The notes: generated by a model not told the origin, from the letters alone. A DNA stretch of 64,000 nucleotides from Salinisphaera sp. G21_0 (GCF_017744115.1 NZ_JAGHQW010000006.1:93822-157821); one strand, 5' to 3'. Positions 28,722-38,222 are shown, counted from the first letter of the stretch. Translations and numbers: made by a program.

Positions 28722-29117
28722 ATGAACACTTTAGGCTCATGTACTGCTACTAAAGATTGCTTATGCCCCCCCGACGCTCACGCTAGCTACAAGCTTTGTG
28801 GTTTTTCAGGTGCAGCGATAGGTGGTAGTCTTGGCATGCTTGGTTCATGTTGTACAAAACCTCTCGAGGTAAGTACTCTCATCTCTTTGGGAGGCGCGGC
28901 AGCAGGAGGTGTTTCAGGTCTTGCAGCAATTGCTGCAGGCGCGTGCTGTTACCACTTGATTCGGAAGGATGATACCGATCATCAACCTTCCATTGGCTCA
29001 AGAATAATCACACAACAGCCCGGGATGCCCTCGATTATCTCTCATGCCCCTGTATTAACTGTCGAATTGAAAGAAATTCCACGTGATAAGGGACCAATCA
29101 TTATAATAACCGCGTAA
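28722..29117 (+). CDS. Small Cys-rich glycine-zipper protein, array copy 5
   Basis: A 131-residue family member with an intact frame. N-terminal GSCTATKDCLCPPDA, two Gly-rich stretches (GAAIGGSLGMLGSC and GGAAAGGVSGLAAIAAG), CC (GACCYHL) and the tail signature IITQQPGMPSIISHAPVLTVE. The seven-C tract is intact. The leader differs from those of copies 1 and 3 but keeps CTAAAAAGGTAA before the ATG, as copy 2. The conserved 3' module follows and leads straight into the complete convergent nuclease gene, which suggests this is the ancestral arrangement. Confidence 0.7.
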   Translation: MNTLGSCTATKDCLCPPDAHASYKLCGFSGAAIGGSLGMLGSCCTKPLEVSTLISLGGAAAGGVSGLAAIAAGACCYHLIRKDDTDHQPSIGSRIITQQPGMPSIISHAPVLTVELKEIPRDKGPIIIITA

Positions 29118-29346
29118 TGCCCCCCCGGGAATTGCCAGCACCATGCACATCCGAACTAACCGCCATGCACCATGATCTCTGGTTTATACCGGGTATGGCG
29201 GTGAGGGACTCGAGTCGGCTTTTATGCCCTGCGGGTGTGCATCGGAACCGACCTTCGGAAAGTGTTGTTCAGGATTTTACGGCAACCTCACTTGCCCACA
29301 GGCAGTTAAGCGATGGTGAGAATAAACGACAAATACATAATATAAG

Positions 29347-30063
29347 TTATCCGCGGCACTTCTCCTCTTCTAATTCCCTGAATTTCCGTTGCTCATAGTC
29401 TGACAGCACAAGACCATAGCTTTTTACCACACGAGTGAATCTGGCAACATACTGGCAGTGGAAAGACTTCGAAGGTGGTAACCACTCAAGGACACCTGAT
29501 GCCCCTTTCTGGCGGTTGACACTGGCCTGGACGGCAAAAAGGTTCACTTCATCATTGGCAAACTGCACTCTTTTTGCCTTCGACCACTGATTAGCCCCAC
29601 GATCCCAGGCCCATCTCAGAGGCACTAAATGGTCGATATCAACCTGGCGAGCTTCATAAAACGTCTTTCCCGTGTAGGGATCAAGCCATCTGCCCCGATA
29701 TACAGCGCACTGGTTACCGGCTGTATCTATCGCGCTGGTACTCTGCTTCATCAGAAGCTCGTGGCGAGTGTTCATACAGTTCCTGTCTTCATCAGCCCAA
29801 TCACCAAAATATGAACGGTCATATTTTGCCGGACTCTGACGGTACGTTGCCGCATTCGACTTTTTTAAGCCTGATCCTTTAGGAAGTCTGCCGCCGGAAC
29901 TGAGGCAATCATTGAGAGAGTAGAAGGCAGTATAGTTTTTTGTTCTCTCATAGCTGGAGCTAGAGATATCGTGACAGATGCCTGAATTGCTCTTTTTTAC
30001 CAGTTCTGCACTATTTACAGAGGTGCTCAAGAGTGCCAGAAACGTTATCAGGAGGTGTTTCAT
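29347..30063 (-). CDS. Secreted HNH-type endonuclease (DUF1524/GmrSD C-terminal-like)
   Basis: A nuclease of about 238 residues. The ATG at 30063 gives a clear signal peptide (KHLLITFLALLSTSVNSA); a frame start 12 codons upstream is less likely. The catalytic region VDIDHLVPLRWAWDRG with EVNLFAVQASVNRQKG fits the His-Me finger HNH fold used for nonspecific DNA cleavage. YRGRWLDPYTGKTF precedes it, as in secreted DUF1524 nucleases. Role may be nutrient DNA use or attack on other cells; no immunity protein is visible. Its C-terminal tail has been copied behind array genes 1 and 3. Confidence 0.8.
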   Translation of the reverse strand: MKHLLITFLALLSTSVNSAELVKKSNSGICHDISSSSYERTKNYTAFYSLNDCLSSGGRLPKGSGLKKSNAATYRQSPAKYDRSYFGDWADEDRNCMNTRHELLMKQSTSAIDTAGNQCAVYRGRWLDPYTGKTFYEARQVDIDHLVPLRWAWDRGANQWSKAKRVQFANDEVNLFAVQASVNRQKGASGVLEWLPPSKSFHCQYVARFTRVVKSYGLVLSDYEQRKFRELEEEKCRG

Positions 30064-30128
30064 CGAGAAATTAACACAGGATTGAATATTACACGACAAA
30101 ATACATTAAAAGGACTATTGAATAAATA

Positions 30129-30240
30129 CCACCTCTTGTACGGTACTGGCTCAAGGAACCGTTGACTTGCTCCCGGTACTGGCCTGCCTGCCCCCACTGG
30201 GCCTGTTTGACTGATATGGTCGTCTGGTCTGGTTCGTCTA
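30129..30240 (+). pseudogene. Eroded dmsC remnant with internal deletion
   Basis: Positions 30129-30190 match the start of dmsC (GTACTGGCCTGCCTGC and preceding bases). From about 30196 the sequence jumps to a match with the late part of dmsC (CTGGGCCTGTTTGACT, then GGTCGTCTG). Roughly 550 bp in between are missing. This is a third dms trace, lying between the two intact operons. Confidence 0.65.
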
Positions 30241-30479
30241 CAGAGTCAAACTCGGATAAATATAATTTTTTAAGCAGGGACGTTTAAAAGCTATAATGGC
30301 GTAGAGGGAAAGAAAATAAAAGCGACGTTTGTTGTATTACTATATGACCATTTCCTTATTATCAAACACTCGTAAATTAAAATACGAGAGTTGAGCAATA
30401 AAAATATTTGATTACTATCGAATGAATAACCTACTGTTTAATCCTAAAGATAAAAACTTGCATATTTAGTGAGTGTTAA

Positions 30480-32084
30480 ATGAAGCCAATTTCATCAACT
30501 CAAGTTACAAGTTTATGCCTGCCAGGTGATGATCAGAAAGTTAAACAAAACCACATACACATTTCTACAGAAGGTTGCCGATACACTGTTGGCGGTAACG
30601 GCGTTTTTGTAAACACCTTTTGTAAGGCATTTCACGAGCGTAGTTGTAGAAATATCATGGTTCTTCCACTGCTTGAATTCGTAGAGGATACGGATATAAA
30701 AAAATCAATCACATCTGGCTGTCAGCTTTCTTCTGGTGAATTAATATTGGTTGAAAGGTGCAGTGATATGCCTGAATGTGATGTCTATAGAGTCCAGCCA
30801 ACAGGGAGGCAGAAAAGGTATTTTGAAAAGCATATTAATTCATACAATATAGAGCAAGAACACAAAGACTCTTTGGCAGAGGATCTTTACTTCAAAGAAC
30901 AAGGAATTAATGATTCTGATGAAAGATTGATATCTTGTGGTGCTATATCTCTAAAAATGTGTGTATTTAACCAGATAGCTGCAAAATTTGTCAACGAAGT
31001 GCTTTTACCAACAATGGGAAACGAAAAAGTATATATTCATGATCATTTTTTTGGAGGATCCCTTCAATACATTAATCACTTCGAAAATGTTAAAAAAGTC
31101 AACTGGGTGCATTGCTTAAGTCCCCACACGGGTTTTAGCGACTGTATGGCCAATAAAAAGCCTGTTTATACAACCCAGAGCTATATGAAGATGGATGAGA
31201 GCAAGTTATGCAAGCTACCGGATTATGAAAAACCTGCAAGAGAGAGGGCAATTAAACATGCTGATGTAATTTTAACAGTATCGAAATATGCCCAATCTTT
31301 TCTGACATTTAAACATCCTCTCATATCAAAGTTCTTGAGGATTCACAAAAAGGAAATCAGCTCAATCAAAAGCTGCTCAGATTTATCAAAATTTAGCCTG
31401 AGTGCTACCGCCAAAAAATACGGGTTAGAAGGAACTCCGGAAAAAAATATCAAATCAAAACTCAGAGACCTGTTCTTTGCTGGAAAATTGCCTTTAAAGC
31501 CCCCGTTAAATAGCAAAGGATGTGTGAACCCAGTCACTAAAAACTTACCAATTGTTTTTTTTATGGGCAGGCCTCATTTTGAAAAAGGGACAGAGCATGT
31601 ACTGAATATGGTAAAAAAACTGGATTGTCTATTTTTTATTGTTTCTAACGGAACAGAAAAAGATCCATTTATTCAATCTATTCAGGAAACCAAAGCAGCA
31701 AGAAATAACCTCGTTTTACTTACTAAAAATCAAGAGCATAAGCAACTCTTAATGGCTGTTGCGGACTATGCCGTTATTCCTTCTCTGGCTGAATCTTTAG
31801 GCTTGATTGCCGGTGAATGTAATTCTATGGGGCTGCATGTAATCAACTCTGATGTAGGGGGGCTGCCTGAGGCATCACCTCCTTGTGATGAATGCAGAAC
31901 AGAAGTTCATTCAAATGCGGAGTATGGTCATTACTCAGAAGATACAGATAAAGCATTTCTCCTGGCAGTTAGTGAAAAGTTAAAAGCCGGAAGGCCAAGA
32001 TCATCTCACATTGTGAGGCATGCCAGTTATTTCCATTCAATGGAGAAATTTACTACTTCAATAGAAAATGCTCTTTCTAATTAA
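30480..32084 (+). CDS. GT4/GT5-like glycosyltransferase
   Basis: A 534-residue protein with a two-domain GT-B look. N-terminal YTVGGNGVFVNTFCKAF is the usual Gly-rich donor-side loop. HADVILTVSKYAQSF sits in the middle, VVFFMGRPHFEKGTEHVL-like sequence opens the second domain, and YAVIPSLAESLGLIAGECNSMG is the E-x7-E-type motif. An insert of about 60 residues (300-360) separates the domains. The gene and its 400-bp leader are much richer in A+T than nearby genes, a sign of transfer. It overlaps the end of the convergent 32081-35545 gene by 4 bp. Acceptor unknown. Confidence 0.75.
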   Translation: MKPISSTQVTSLCLPGDDQKVKQNHIHISTEGCRYTVGGNGVFVNTFCKAFHERSCRNIMVLPLLEFVEDTDIKKSITSGCQLSSGELILVERCSDMPECDVYRVQPTGRQKRYFEKHINSYNIEQEHKDSLAEDLYFKEQGINDSDERLISCGAISLKMCVFNQIAAKFVNEVLLPTMGNEKVYIHDHFFGGSLQYINHFENVKKVNWVHCLSPHTGFSDCMANKKPVYTTQSYMKMDESKLCKLPDYEKPARERAIKHADVILTVSKYAQSFLTFKHPLISKFLRIHKKEISSIKSCSDLSKFSLSATAKKYGLEGTPEKNIKSKLRDLFFAGKLPLKPPLNSKGCVNPVTKNLPIVFFMGRPHFEKGTEHVLNMVKKLDCLFFIVSNGTEKDPFIQSIQETKAARNNLVLLTKNQEHKQLLMAVADYAVIPSLAESLGLIAGECNSMGLHVINSDVGGLPEASPPCDECRTEVHSNAEYGHYSEDTDKAFLLAVSEKLKAGRPRSSHIVRHASYFHSMEKFTTSIENALSN

Positions 32085-35000
32085 GCCTCGTCATTATACT
32101 CTGGTGGCAGCAGCAAAAAGTTCCTTGCAAGTGTGGAATTGGGTATCATTTGGTAAAAAATTTTCCCGTCATGTACGCTCGACTTCACAAAATAGCCGCG
32201 CTCACTGAGCAGTCGGGCACCCGGAGAGTCCGGCTGCCGGAGCATCTGCTCCAGTTCAGATTGTTCCAAGGTACCAACAGAGGGCAGGATCGCCTTCTCC
32301 TGCAGCCGCCTCGTCTCAGTTTCCAGGGCACCCCGGATGTCAGCCGACATACGTTTTTCCAGCCCGGGTTCATTAGCCACCACGATCATCTTTTCTGCCA
32401 GGGTCATTGCTTCGGGTAACCTGACTTGTCGAAGTTCCCCTTCATTGTGCAGGCGACGATAAGCGCCACCGGACCCGGTATCCGGATCCCAGCAATCAGG
32501 CTGTGGGGGATCTGTACTCTGCCGGTGGTGTTCTGCGAAGCAAGGTGAAATACCGGCTCTCTCAGCGATAACGAACCGGACCAGATCGTTCAGGCACTCA
32601 CGCAAACACTGATAGGGATCAGGTGCCTGCTCAATCAGTAATCGTCGTTCATGGTTATCAACCGGGAGATGGTATTGACTGGTGAACGGATTGGGCATTT
32701 GGTGATGCCATCCCCCGGTAATGCTGGCCAGATCCCGAAAGCTCAACATGACTGACTGGATCAGCAGGGTGAAGTCCGGGTTGTTGACCACGGACAGCAG
32801 TTCAATCTTTTCTGGCTGAAAATAGCCATCATGGATCATGTCACTGGTGTCAATTTCTGCTGAGTCTGGTGTCAGCCTGATCGCCGGAAAGTCCTCCCGT
32901 GGTGGTTTTACCCGCAGGTTATCCACAATATCCCCAAAGCGCAGCACCTGACGCAGCAGTAATTCTTCCTCCGAGCATTGGTGGTCAGGAGTGAACGACG
33001 GATTTTCAGCATCCATCATCTTGCAGTTTTTGTTTCTCAGGGCGCTGGCTACCAGGGTAACCAGCTGCCCGGGGTACTGTTGCAGCCTGGACATATCACG
33101 CTGAAACAGTTCTGCTGCCCGCAGCTCTTCAACATCTTTATGCTCATCTTCAGCGACAGCATCGTGGTAGAGTTCGGCGATGGGCAGTAACTCTTGCAAC
33201 TCGGGATGCTTCAGTAGTAATTCCCGGAATGGCTTATGAAAGTCGGGCAAAACTTTACTATCCATGAGGAATTCGGTGGCCAGCTGTGTGCGCAGGGCGT
33301 GATCCAGTCCGTGCCATTTGCGGTAATAGGGTTTTGTGCCGTTCGCCAGGATGGCTTGTGCCCTGTTGGGATGGGGAAACTGGTAATAATACTGACCGAT
33401 TATCTGGGTAAGTGACTTATAACGGCCATCAGGCAGTATTTCCATGCCTTCAAAGGTTGGTGGTGATGCCAGAAAATTCACCAGCCAGTCCGGCTGGCAT
33501 TCTCCTTGTTCCTTTCGCCGGACCACAACGGCAGGCTTGCAAGTGTAATATTTCCCCAGAAAAATACTCAGCCTTTGATCAATGGTTCGATTGAGAGTCG
33601 CTGTACTCTTTAAATGCTCACGTAACTGTTCATCACTGTATCGAAGGGGTGAAAATCTATTTTCCAGAAATTCTTTAACTGCATGCCCATAAACCGGTTC
33701 ATTGGTAAAAAAGCAATGATAAAACTCCTTGCCAAGCAGTCCAACAGCCTCCCGATGTAGATCTGAACCAGCCAGCTGCCGGTGATTCAAATGCTCGTGC
33801 AATGCTTTTTTCAGGATCGATACCCTGTTTGCTATCATATAATGTTTAGCAACGGGGCCGTCCCCTTCATTGCAAAGAAGTTCCCACAGCACCTCGTTAC
33901 GAATGGCATTGGCTTCATCGTTGGTCAACAGATTCGCCCGGAGAAAATGATTGGCAGATGTTAATATTTCAAGATGCTCTGCAAGCTGGGTTGATGTTTG
34001 ATAATTGAGATAGATTCTTGCGCCGTAAGCGATGAGCAGGCAGCACACCAGTGGATTATAGTGGATAGGTGTTGATTCCTTGTACCCTAATAAATAGGGA
34101 ACAAACAATTTGTTATTTAATAGCTCCCGGCAGATGACCGCTTGTGCGGCAAAGGTGGGTCTAACCTGCTCGAAAATGTAGTCCCAGCTAGAGTCCTTGT
34201 CGTGTATCTCGAAATCATAATATAGCCAGGGAAAGTGTTTATGAAACGGGGTCTGCTCAAGCAAGGCTTCCAGTAATATCTTCGGTAAACCCACTTTACT
34301 GTTGACCCCGTCCGCCCGGGATGGAAGTTCGCTTAAGAATGTTGCTGAATCACAGTTCTCGATGGCTGTCAGGATGGCTTTGATGTCGGTACCAAGCGCC
34401 TTGACACTGGCTGATACCGTGCTGACCTGCTCCGGAATATTTTTCAGCAGCTGCAGAAATCGTTCACCACCGGACTGACTCAATAACTGGTAAAGCCTGA
34501 GTTCCTGACCAGTGAAGTTGCCGTATTGAGAGAAGGCACGAATGTTTCGCCGCAGCATTAGCGCTTGTGTGCGGCTGATTTCCACCGGGGGAGACAACAC
34601 CCCCTGATGACTGTTGTACAGGCACAGTTTTACAGGCTCACGGAACTCATCACCGGACGCGTTACCTTTATTTTGCTCAAGCGTCAGAATATTGCCCATG
34701 ACCTCTTCAAGACGGCGAAAAGAAAACTCCCTGGTAAAGTCCAGAAGATAGCCATAGTGCATGCGGTCAAAATTAATGTGACAGAGAATTTCCGGATATT
34801 TGCCTGCTCCTGTAATGAACCGTTCAGTCGGTTGGTGCAGTAAATAGCCATTCACACCAAGGTGTCCTGAGGTTAAAGGTGATCCGCTAAACAGGGAATG
34901 CTTTCTGCGATAACTCTCTACTATTTTCTCTTCCAAAACACGCCAGCTGGTAATTTTCTTGGTGTATGTGAACTTGCTGCACGGTTCCCCCGAGGCATTC

Positions 35001-35545
35001 GAACAGACATCTTTTTTAAAAGCCCAGAGCATATGGCAGCCGGGTGCAGGTTTCAGAACCGTAATGACCTGGTCTGGCCTGGTTCCAAATTGATCCGGTC
35101 GCCTGGCTTCTATTGCATATTGGGCACCGGGTGACAGTAAACTCACTGGCCTGTATTGATCGCCTGAACCGGCAGCTTGTAATGCATTGACAACACGAAC
35201 CATCAACCCGCCAAACTGACTGAATGCGGCAACAGGATTGTATTCCTCTTTTTTGCCGCCTGCCGTTGGTGGTTGAAATCCTGACGAACCAATGCTTGCT
35301 TCCGCCTGAGGTATGGACATGTCAAGGGTCTCACTGAATTTAAAATCGTATATCTGACTGCACGGGGGTAAGGCTCCGCCTGAGCGAAATGAACACAAAC
35401 TTAAGACACCGAAAATATCGAAAGGTTCCCCGTAATCTGGCAGCCCGGGCAGGTGCCATGTAAGGTGCAGCGGAGGAAGTACCGCCGCAGCCATGTCACT
35501 GAAGTTGCAGTGCAGCACAGTTTTGTCCTCAATAATCATTATCAA
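32081..35545 (-). CDS. Large SidE-phosphodiesterase-like protein, putative effector
   Basis: A 1154-residue protein with no signal peptide. Residues about 740-900 hold WHGLDHALRTQ and, 50 residues on, ELYHDAVAEDEHKD and QVLRFGDIVDNLR. This layout resembles the phosphodiesterase domain of Legionella SidE effectors, which acts on ADP-ribosylated or phosphoribosyl ubiquitin, and more loosely HD-type hydrolases. No mono-ADP-ribosyltransferase motif was found. The N-terminal 700 residues are unrecognised. The C-terminus (LPEAMTLAEKMIVV...) is shared with the broken paralogue at 52521-55297. Specific activity is inferred. Confidence 0.6.
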   Translation of the reverse strand: MIMIIEDKTVLHCNFSDMAAAVLPPLHLTWHLPGLPDYGEPFDIFGVLSLCSFRSGGALPPCSQIYDFKFSETLDMSIPQAEASIGSSGFQPPTAGGKKEEYNPVAAFSQFGGLMVRVVNALQAAGSGDQYRPVSLLSPGAQYAIEARRPDQFGTRPDQVITVLKPAPGCHMLWAFKKDVCSNASGEPCSKFTYTKKITSWRVLEEKIVESYRRKHSLFSGSPLTSGHLGVNGYLLHQPTERFITGAGKYPEILCHINFDRMHYGYLLDFTREFSFRRLEEVMGNILTLEQNKGNASGDEFREPVKLCLYNSHQGVLSPPVEISRTQALMLRRNIRAFSQYGNFTGQELRLYQLLSQSGGERFLQLLKNIPEQVSTVSASVKALGTDIKAILTAIENCDSATFLSELPSRADGVNSKVGLPKILLEALLEQTPFHKHFPWLYYDFEIHDKDSSWDYIFEQVRPTFAAQAVICRELLNNKLFVPYLLGYKESTPIHYNPLVCCLLIAYGARIYLNYQTSTQLAEHLEILTSANHFLRANLLTNDEANAIRNEVLWELLCNEGDGPVAKHYMIANRVSILKKALHEHLNHRQLAGSDLHREAVGLLGKEFYHCFFTNEPVYGHAVKEFLENRFSPLRYSDEQLREHLKSTATLNRTIDQRLSIFLGKYYTCKPAVVVRRKEQGECQPDWLVNFLASPPTFEGMEILPDGRYKSLTQIIGQYYYQFPHPNRAQAILANGTKPYYRKWHGLDHALRTQLATEFLMDSKVLPDFHKPFRELLLKHPELQELLPIAELYHDAVAEDEHKDVEELRAAELFQRDMSRLQQYPGQLVTLVASALRNKNCKMMDAENPSFTPDHQCSEEELLLRQVLRFGDIVDNLRVKPPREDFPAIRLTPDSAEIDTSDMIHDGYFQPEKIELLSVVNNPDFTLLIQSVMLSFRDLASITGGWHHQMPNPFTSQYHLPVDNHERRLLIEQAPDPYQCLRECLNDLVRFVIAERAGISPCFAEHHRQSTDPPQPDCWDPDTGSGGAYRRLHNEGELRQVRLPEAMTLAEKMIVVANEPGLEKRMSADIRGALETETRRLQEKAILPSVGTLEQSELEQMLRQPDSPGARLLSERGYFVKSSVHDGKIFYQMIPNSTLARNFLLLPPEYNDEA

Positions 35546-35625
35546 TTACATGGTGCGCTGTGCTCTGTAGCGTGCTCGAATAAGTTCCTACCCTCTTCAG
35601 TAATTGCCTCAAACCCTGCAAAAAA

Positions 35626-35639
35626 TTGATCCAGGTCAA
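35626..35639 (+). promoter_or_regulatory. FNR-like box upstream of second dms operon
   Basis: TTGATCCAGGTCAA matches the FNR consensus at 9 of 10 defined positions and differs in only two bases from the box at 20247. It is 149 bp before dmsA copy 2, in otherwise diverged upstream sequence, so it appears to be kept by selection. Confidence 0.6.
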
Positions 35640-35774
35640 TCGGTTGTTTGTTGACCAGCTCGTATTATCATCACTATTTCGCCAGTTCATTATTTGTACA
35701 GATATGCATTTTGTCAGGGGTAACACTACCTGTTTGTGTGCTGGTTTCCGGTTTTAGTGATAACGGTAAAATAA

Positions 35775-38222
35775 ATGAAGAAACTTCTCGATAGTGCGCT
35801 GTCGTCTGTCATCAAGCGAAGAACGTTTATCAAGTGGGGAACTGCTGCGGGCAGTGCCGCTGTTGTCGCTGGCAATGCACTGCCTCTGAAAGCCATGGCA
35901 ACGGATTCAACGCAGGCAAAAGCCGCTGAAGACAAGGTGACCTGGTCTGCCTGTATGGTGAACTGTGGCAGCCGCTGTCCTCTCCAGGTGCATACCAAAG
36001 ATGGCATTATCACCCATGTTGAGTCGGATAACCGGGGCGATGACGTATACGGTGATCATCAGATTCGCGCCTGTCTGCGCGGTCGCTCCATCAAGCAACG
36101 GGTATACAACCCTGATCGTCTGAAATACCCCATGAAGCGGGTTGGCAAGCGTGGGGAAGGCCGCTTTGAGCGCATCAGCTGGGATGAGGCGCTGGATACC
36201 ATCGCCAGACAGTTGCAGTACACCATCGATACTTACGGAAACGATGCGATCTATTATCAGTATGGCTCCGGAACCCAGGGCTATAAAACCGACGGTCCTT
36301 TTGCCTCCAAGCGCCTGCTGAATATGCTCGGTGGCTTTCTGCCTTACTACGGTAATTACAGCTGGGGACAGATTCAACGTGCTCTGCCGTTTACTTACGG
36401 CGGTGGACGTCCAGCGGCGTTCGGTAGTTTTACCAGTGAAATCGCCAATGCAGAATTGCTGGTCATGTTTGGTTACAACCCGGCAGAGACCCGCATGAGT
36501 GGCGGTGGGGAAATCTACGAGCACATCAACTCGGTGAACAGCAAAAATGTGCGCACCATTATCATTGACCCGCGTTATACCGACACCATGCTGGGCAAAG
36601 AGTCTGAGTGGATTCCAATCCGCCCGGGGACCGATGCTGCCCTGGTAGAAGCCATGGCCTGGGTGCTGATCAACGAGAAGATGGTGGATGAAGCATTCCT
36701 CGAGAAGTTCTGTGTTGGCTACGATGAAAAAACGCTGCCAGCCAGTGCACCGAAGAATGGCCACTACAAAGCGCACATTCTGGGCCAGGGTGCGGATGGC
36801 ATCGAGAAAACCCCGGAGTGGGCGGCAAAAATTACCGGTATTCCAGCGAAAAAAATCATTCAGCTGGCCCGGGAAATTGGCAGGGCCAAACCTGCCTACA
36901 TTATTCAGGGTACCGGTATTCAGCGTCAGGCCAACGGTGAACAGGCGAGCCGTGCCATCTGCATGCTGCCAATTCTGACCGGCAATATTGGCCTTGCCGG
37001 CACCAACACCGGCGAAATGCCAGGCAACTATGGCTTCCCGGTGAAAACCCTGCCCATGGGTACCAACCCGATTAAGACGGCGATTCCATTCTTCAAATGG
37101 ACGGATGCGATTCATCGTCACCATGAAATGACGGATAAGACCGATGCTCTGCAGGGCGGCACGTCACTGAAGAATCCGATCAAATTCATCTGGCAATATG
37201 CGGGCAATATCACGGTTAACCAGCACTCTGATATCAACCGGACCAAAGAGATCCTGTCTGATGAGAGCCTGTGTGAGTTTATCCTGGTGTTTGAAAACCA
37301 TATGACACCCACCGCACGGTTCGCGGACATTCTGCTGCCGGATATCACCACCATTGAAAATTATGAAGTGGCCAGCAACGGCTATGCCTCGGGCAGTCTG
37401 GGGGCGGTGATTCCGCTGGTGCCTGCTATTGCCCCGATGTACGAGTGCCGCAGTGCATACGACATCTGTGCAGGTATTGCCAGGCGCTTTGGTCTGGAAG
37501 CTCAGTACACAGAAGGCAAGACCCATGAGCAGTGGGTGGCGGAACTGTACGAACAGATGCGTAAAGAACAGCCTCAGGTGCCAACACTGGAAGACCTGCG
37601 TCGTGACGGACCCTACAAACAGCTGGCACCGAAGCATATTCGTATCGCTCTGGAAGATTTCCGTAAGGATCCTGTGAACAATCCTCTGGGTACCCCATCC
37701 GGAAAAATCGAAATTTACTCCGAACAACTGGCGACCATTGCCGCTGAATGGGAGCTGCCGGAAGGGGATGTGGTGACACCGTTGCCACAGTATGTCACCA
37801 CCTGGGAAAGCCATCTGGATCCTTTGACTGAGAAGTATCCGTTGCAGCTGATTGGTTTTCACACCAAGGGCCGTGTGCACTCCACATACCATAACGTCGC
37901 TTTCCTGCGTGAAGCAGTGACGGATGCCGTATGGCTGAACCCGGCAGATGCACAGGCCCGGGGAATCAAAGATGGCGACATGCTGAAAGTCTGGAATGAC
38001 CGTGGCGAGACCCGGATTCCGGCTAAAGTCAGCCCCCGGATTATGCCGGGTGTTGCTGCCCTGGCAGAAGGTGCCTGGTACGCACCGGGTAAAGACGGTG
38101 TTGACCGTGGTGGCTCATTCAACGTGCTGACCACTCAGCGCAGTACGCCGCTGTCCAAGGGTAACCCGATGCACACCAATCTGGTTGAAATTGCCAAATG
38201 CCATAGCGGCAAGAAAGCATAG
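35775..38222 (+). CDS. dmsA: Anaerobic DMSO reductase catalytic subunit DmsA (copy 2)
   Basis: An 815-residue molybdoenzyme with Tat signal KRRTFIKWGTAAG, 4Fe-4S ligands CMVNCGSRC and RACLRGR, and YGNYSWGQ at the expected Mo-serine site. It is clearly homologous to copy 1 but much more diverged than the DmsB and DmsC pairs, especially around the substrate funnel (GSGTQGYKTDG versus CTGTLGGTVS). The two enzymes may reduce different S- or N-oxides. First gene of the second operon, 20 bp before dmsB. Confidence 0.94.
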   Translation: MKKLLDSALSSVIKRRTFIKWGTAAGSAAVVAGNALPLKAMATDSTQAKAAEDKVTWSACMVNCGSRCPLQVHTKDGIITHVESDNRGDDVYGDHQIRACLRGRSIKQRVYNPDRLKYPMKRVGKRGEGRFERISWDEALDTIARQLQYTIDTYGNDAIYYQYGSGTQGYKTDGPFASKRLLNMLGGFLPYYGNYSWGQIQRALPFTYGGGRPAAFGSFTSEIANAELLVMFGYNPAETRMSGGGEIYEHINSVNSKNVRTIIIDPRYTDTMLGKESEWIPIRPGTDAALVEAMAWVLINEKMVDEAFLEKFCVGYDEKTLPASAPKNGHYKAHILGQGADGIEKTPEWAAKITGIPAKKIIQLAREIGRAKPAYIIQGTGIQRQANGEQASRAICMLPILTGNIGLAGTNTGEMPGNYGFPVKTLPMGTNPIKTAIPFFKWTDAIHRHHEMTDKTDALQGGTSLKNPIKFIWQYAGNITVNQHSDINRTKEILSDESLCEFILVFENHMTPTARFADILLPDITTIENYEVASNGYASGSLGAVIPLVPAIAPMYECRSAYDICAGIARRFGLEAQYTEGKTHEQWVAELYEQMRKEQPQVPTLEDLRRDGPYKQLAPKHIRIALEDFRKDPVNNPLGTPSGKIEIYSEQLATIAAEWELPEGDVVTPLPQYVTTWESHLDPLTEKYPLQLIGFHTKGRVHSTYHNVAFLREAVTDAVWLNPADAQARGIKDGDMLKVWNDRGETRIPAKVSPRIMPGVAALAEGAWYAPGKDGVDRGGSFNVLTTQRSTPLSKGNPMHTNLVEIAKCHSGKKA

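Noticed and set aside
24400..29346. CRISPR or tRNA array as an explanation of the repeats
   Set aside because: Repeat units are over a kilobase and contain genes; there are no short regular repeats with unique spacers and no cloverleaf sequences.
32081..35545. SidE-type mono-ADP-ribosyltransferase domain in the N-terminal part
   Set aside because: No convincing R, S-T-S and E-x-E motif set in order was found.
35907..37124. 405-codon minus-strand frame
   Set aside because: Antisense to dmsA copy 2; the same kind of shadow appears opposite dmsA copy 1.
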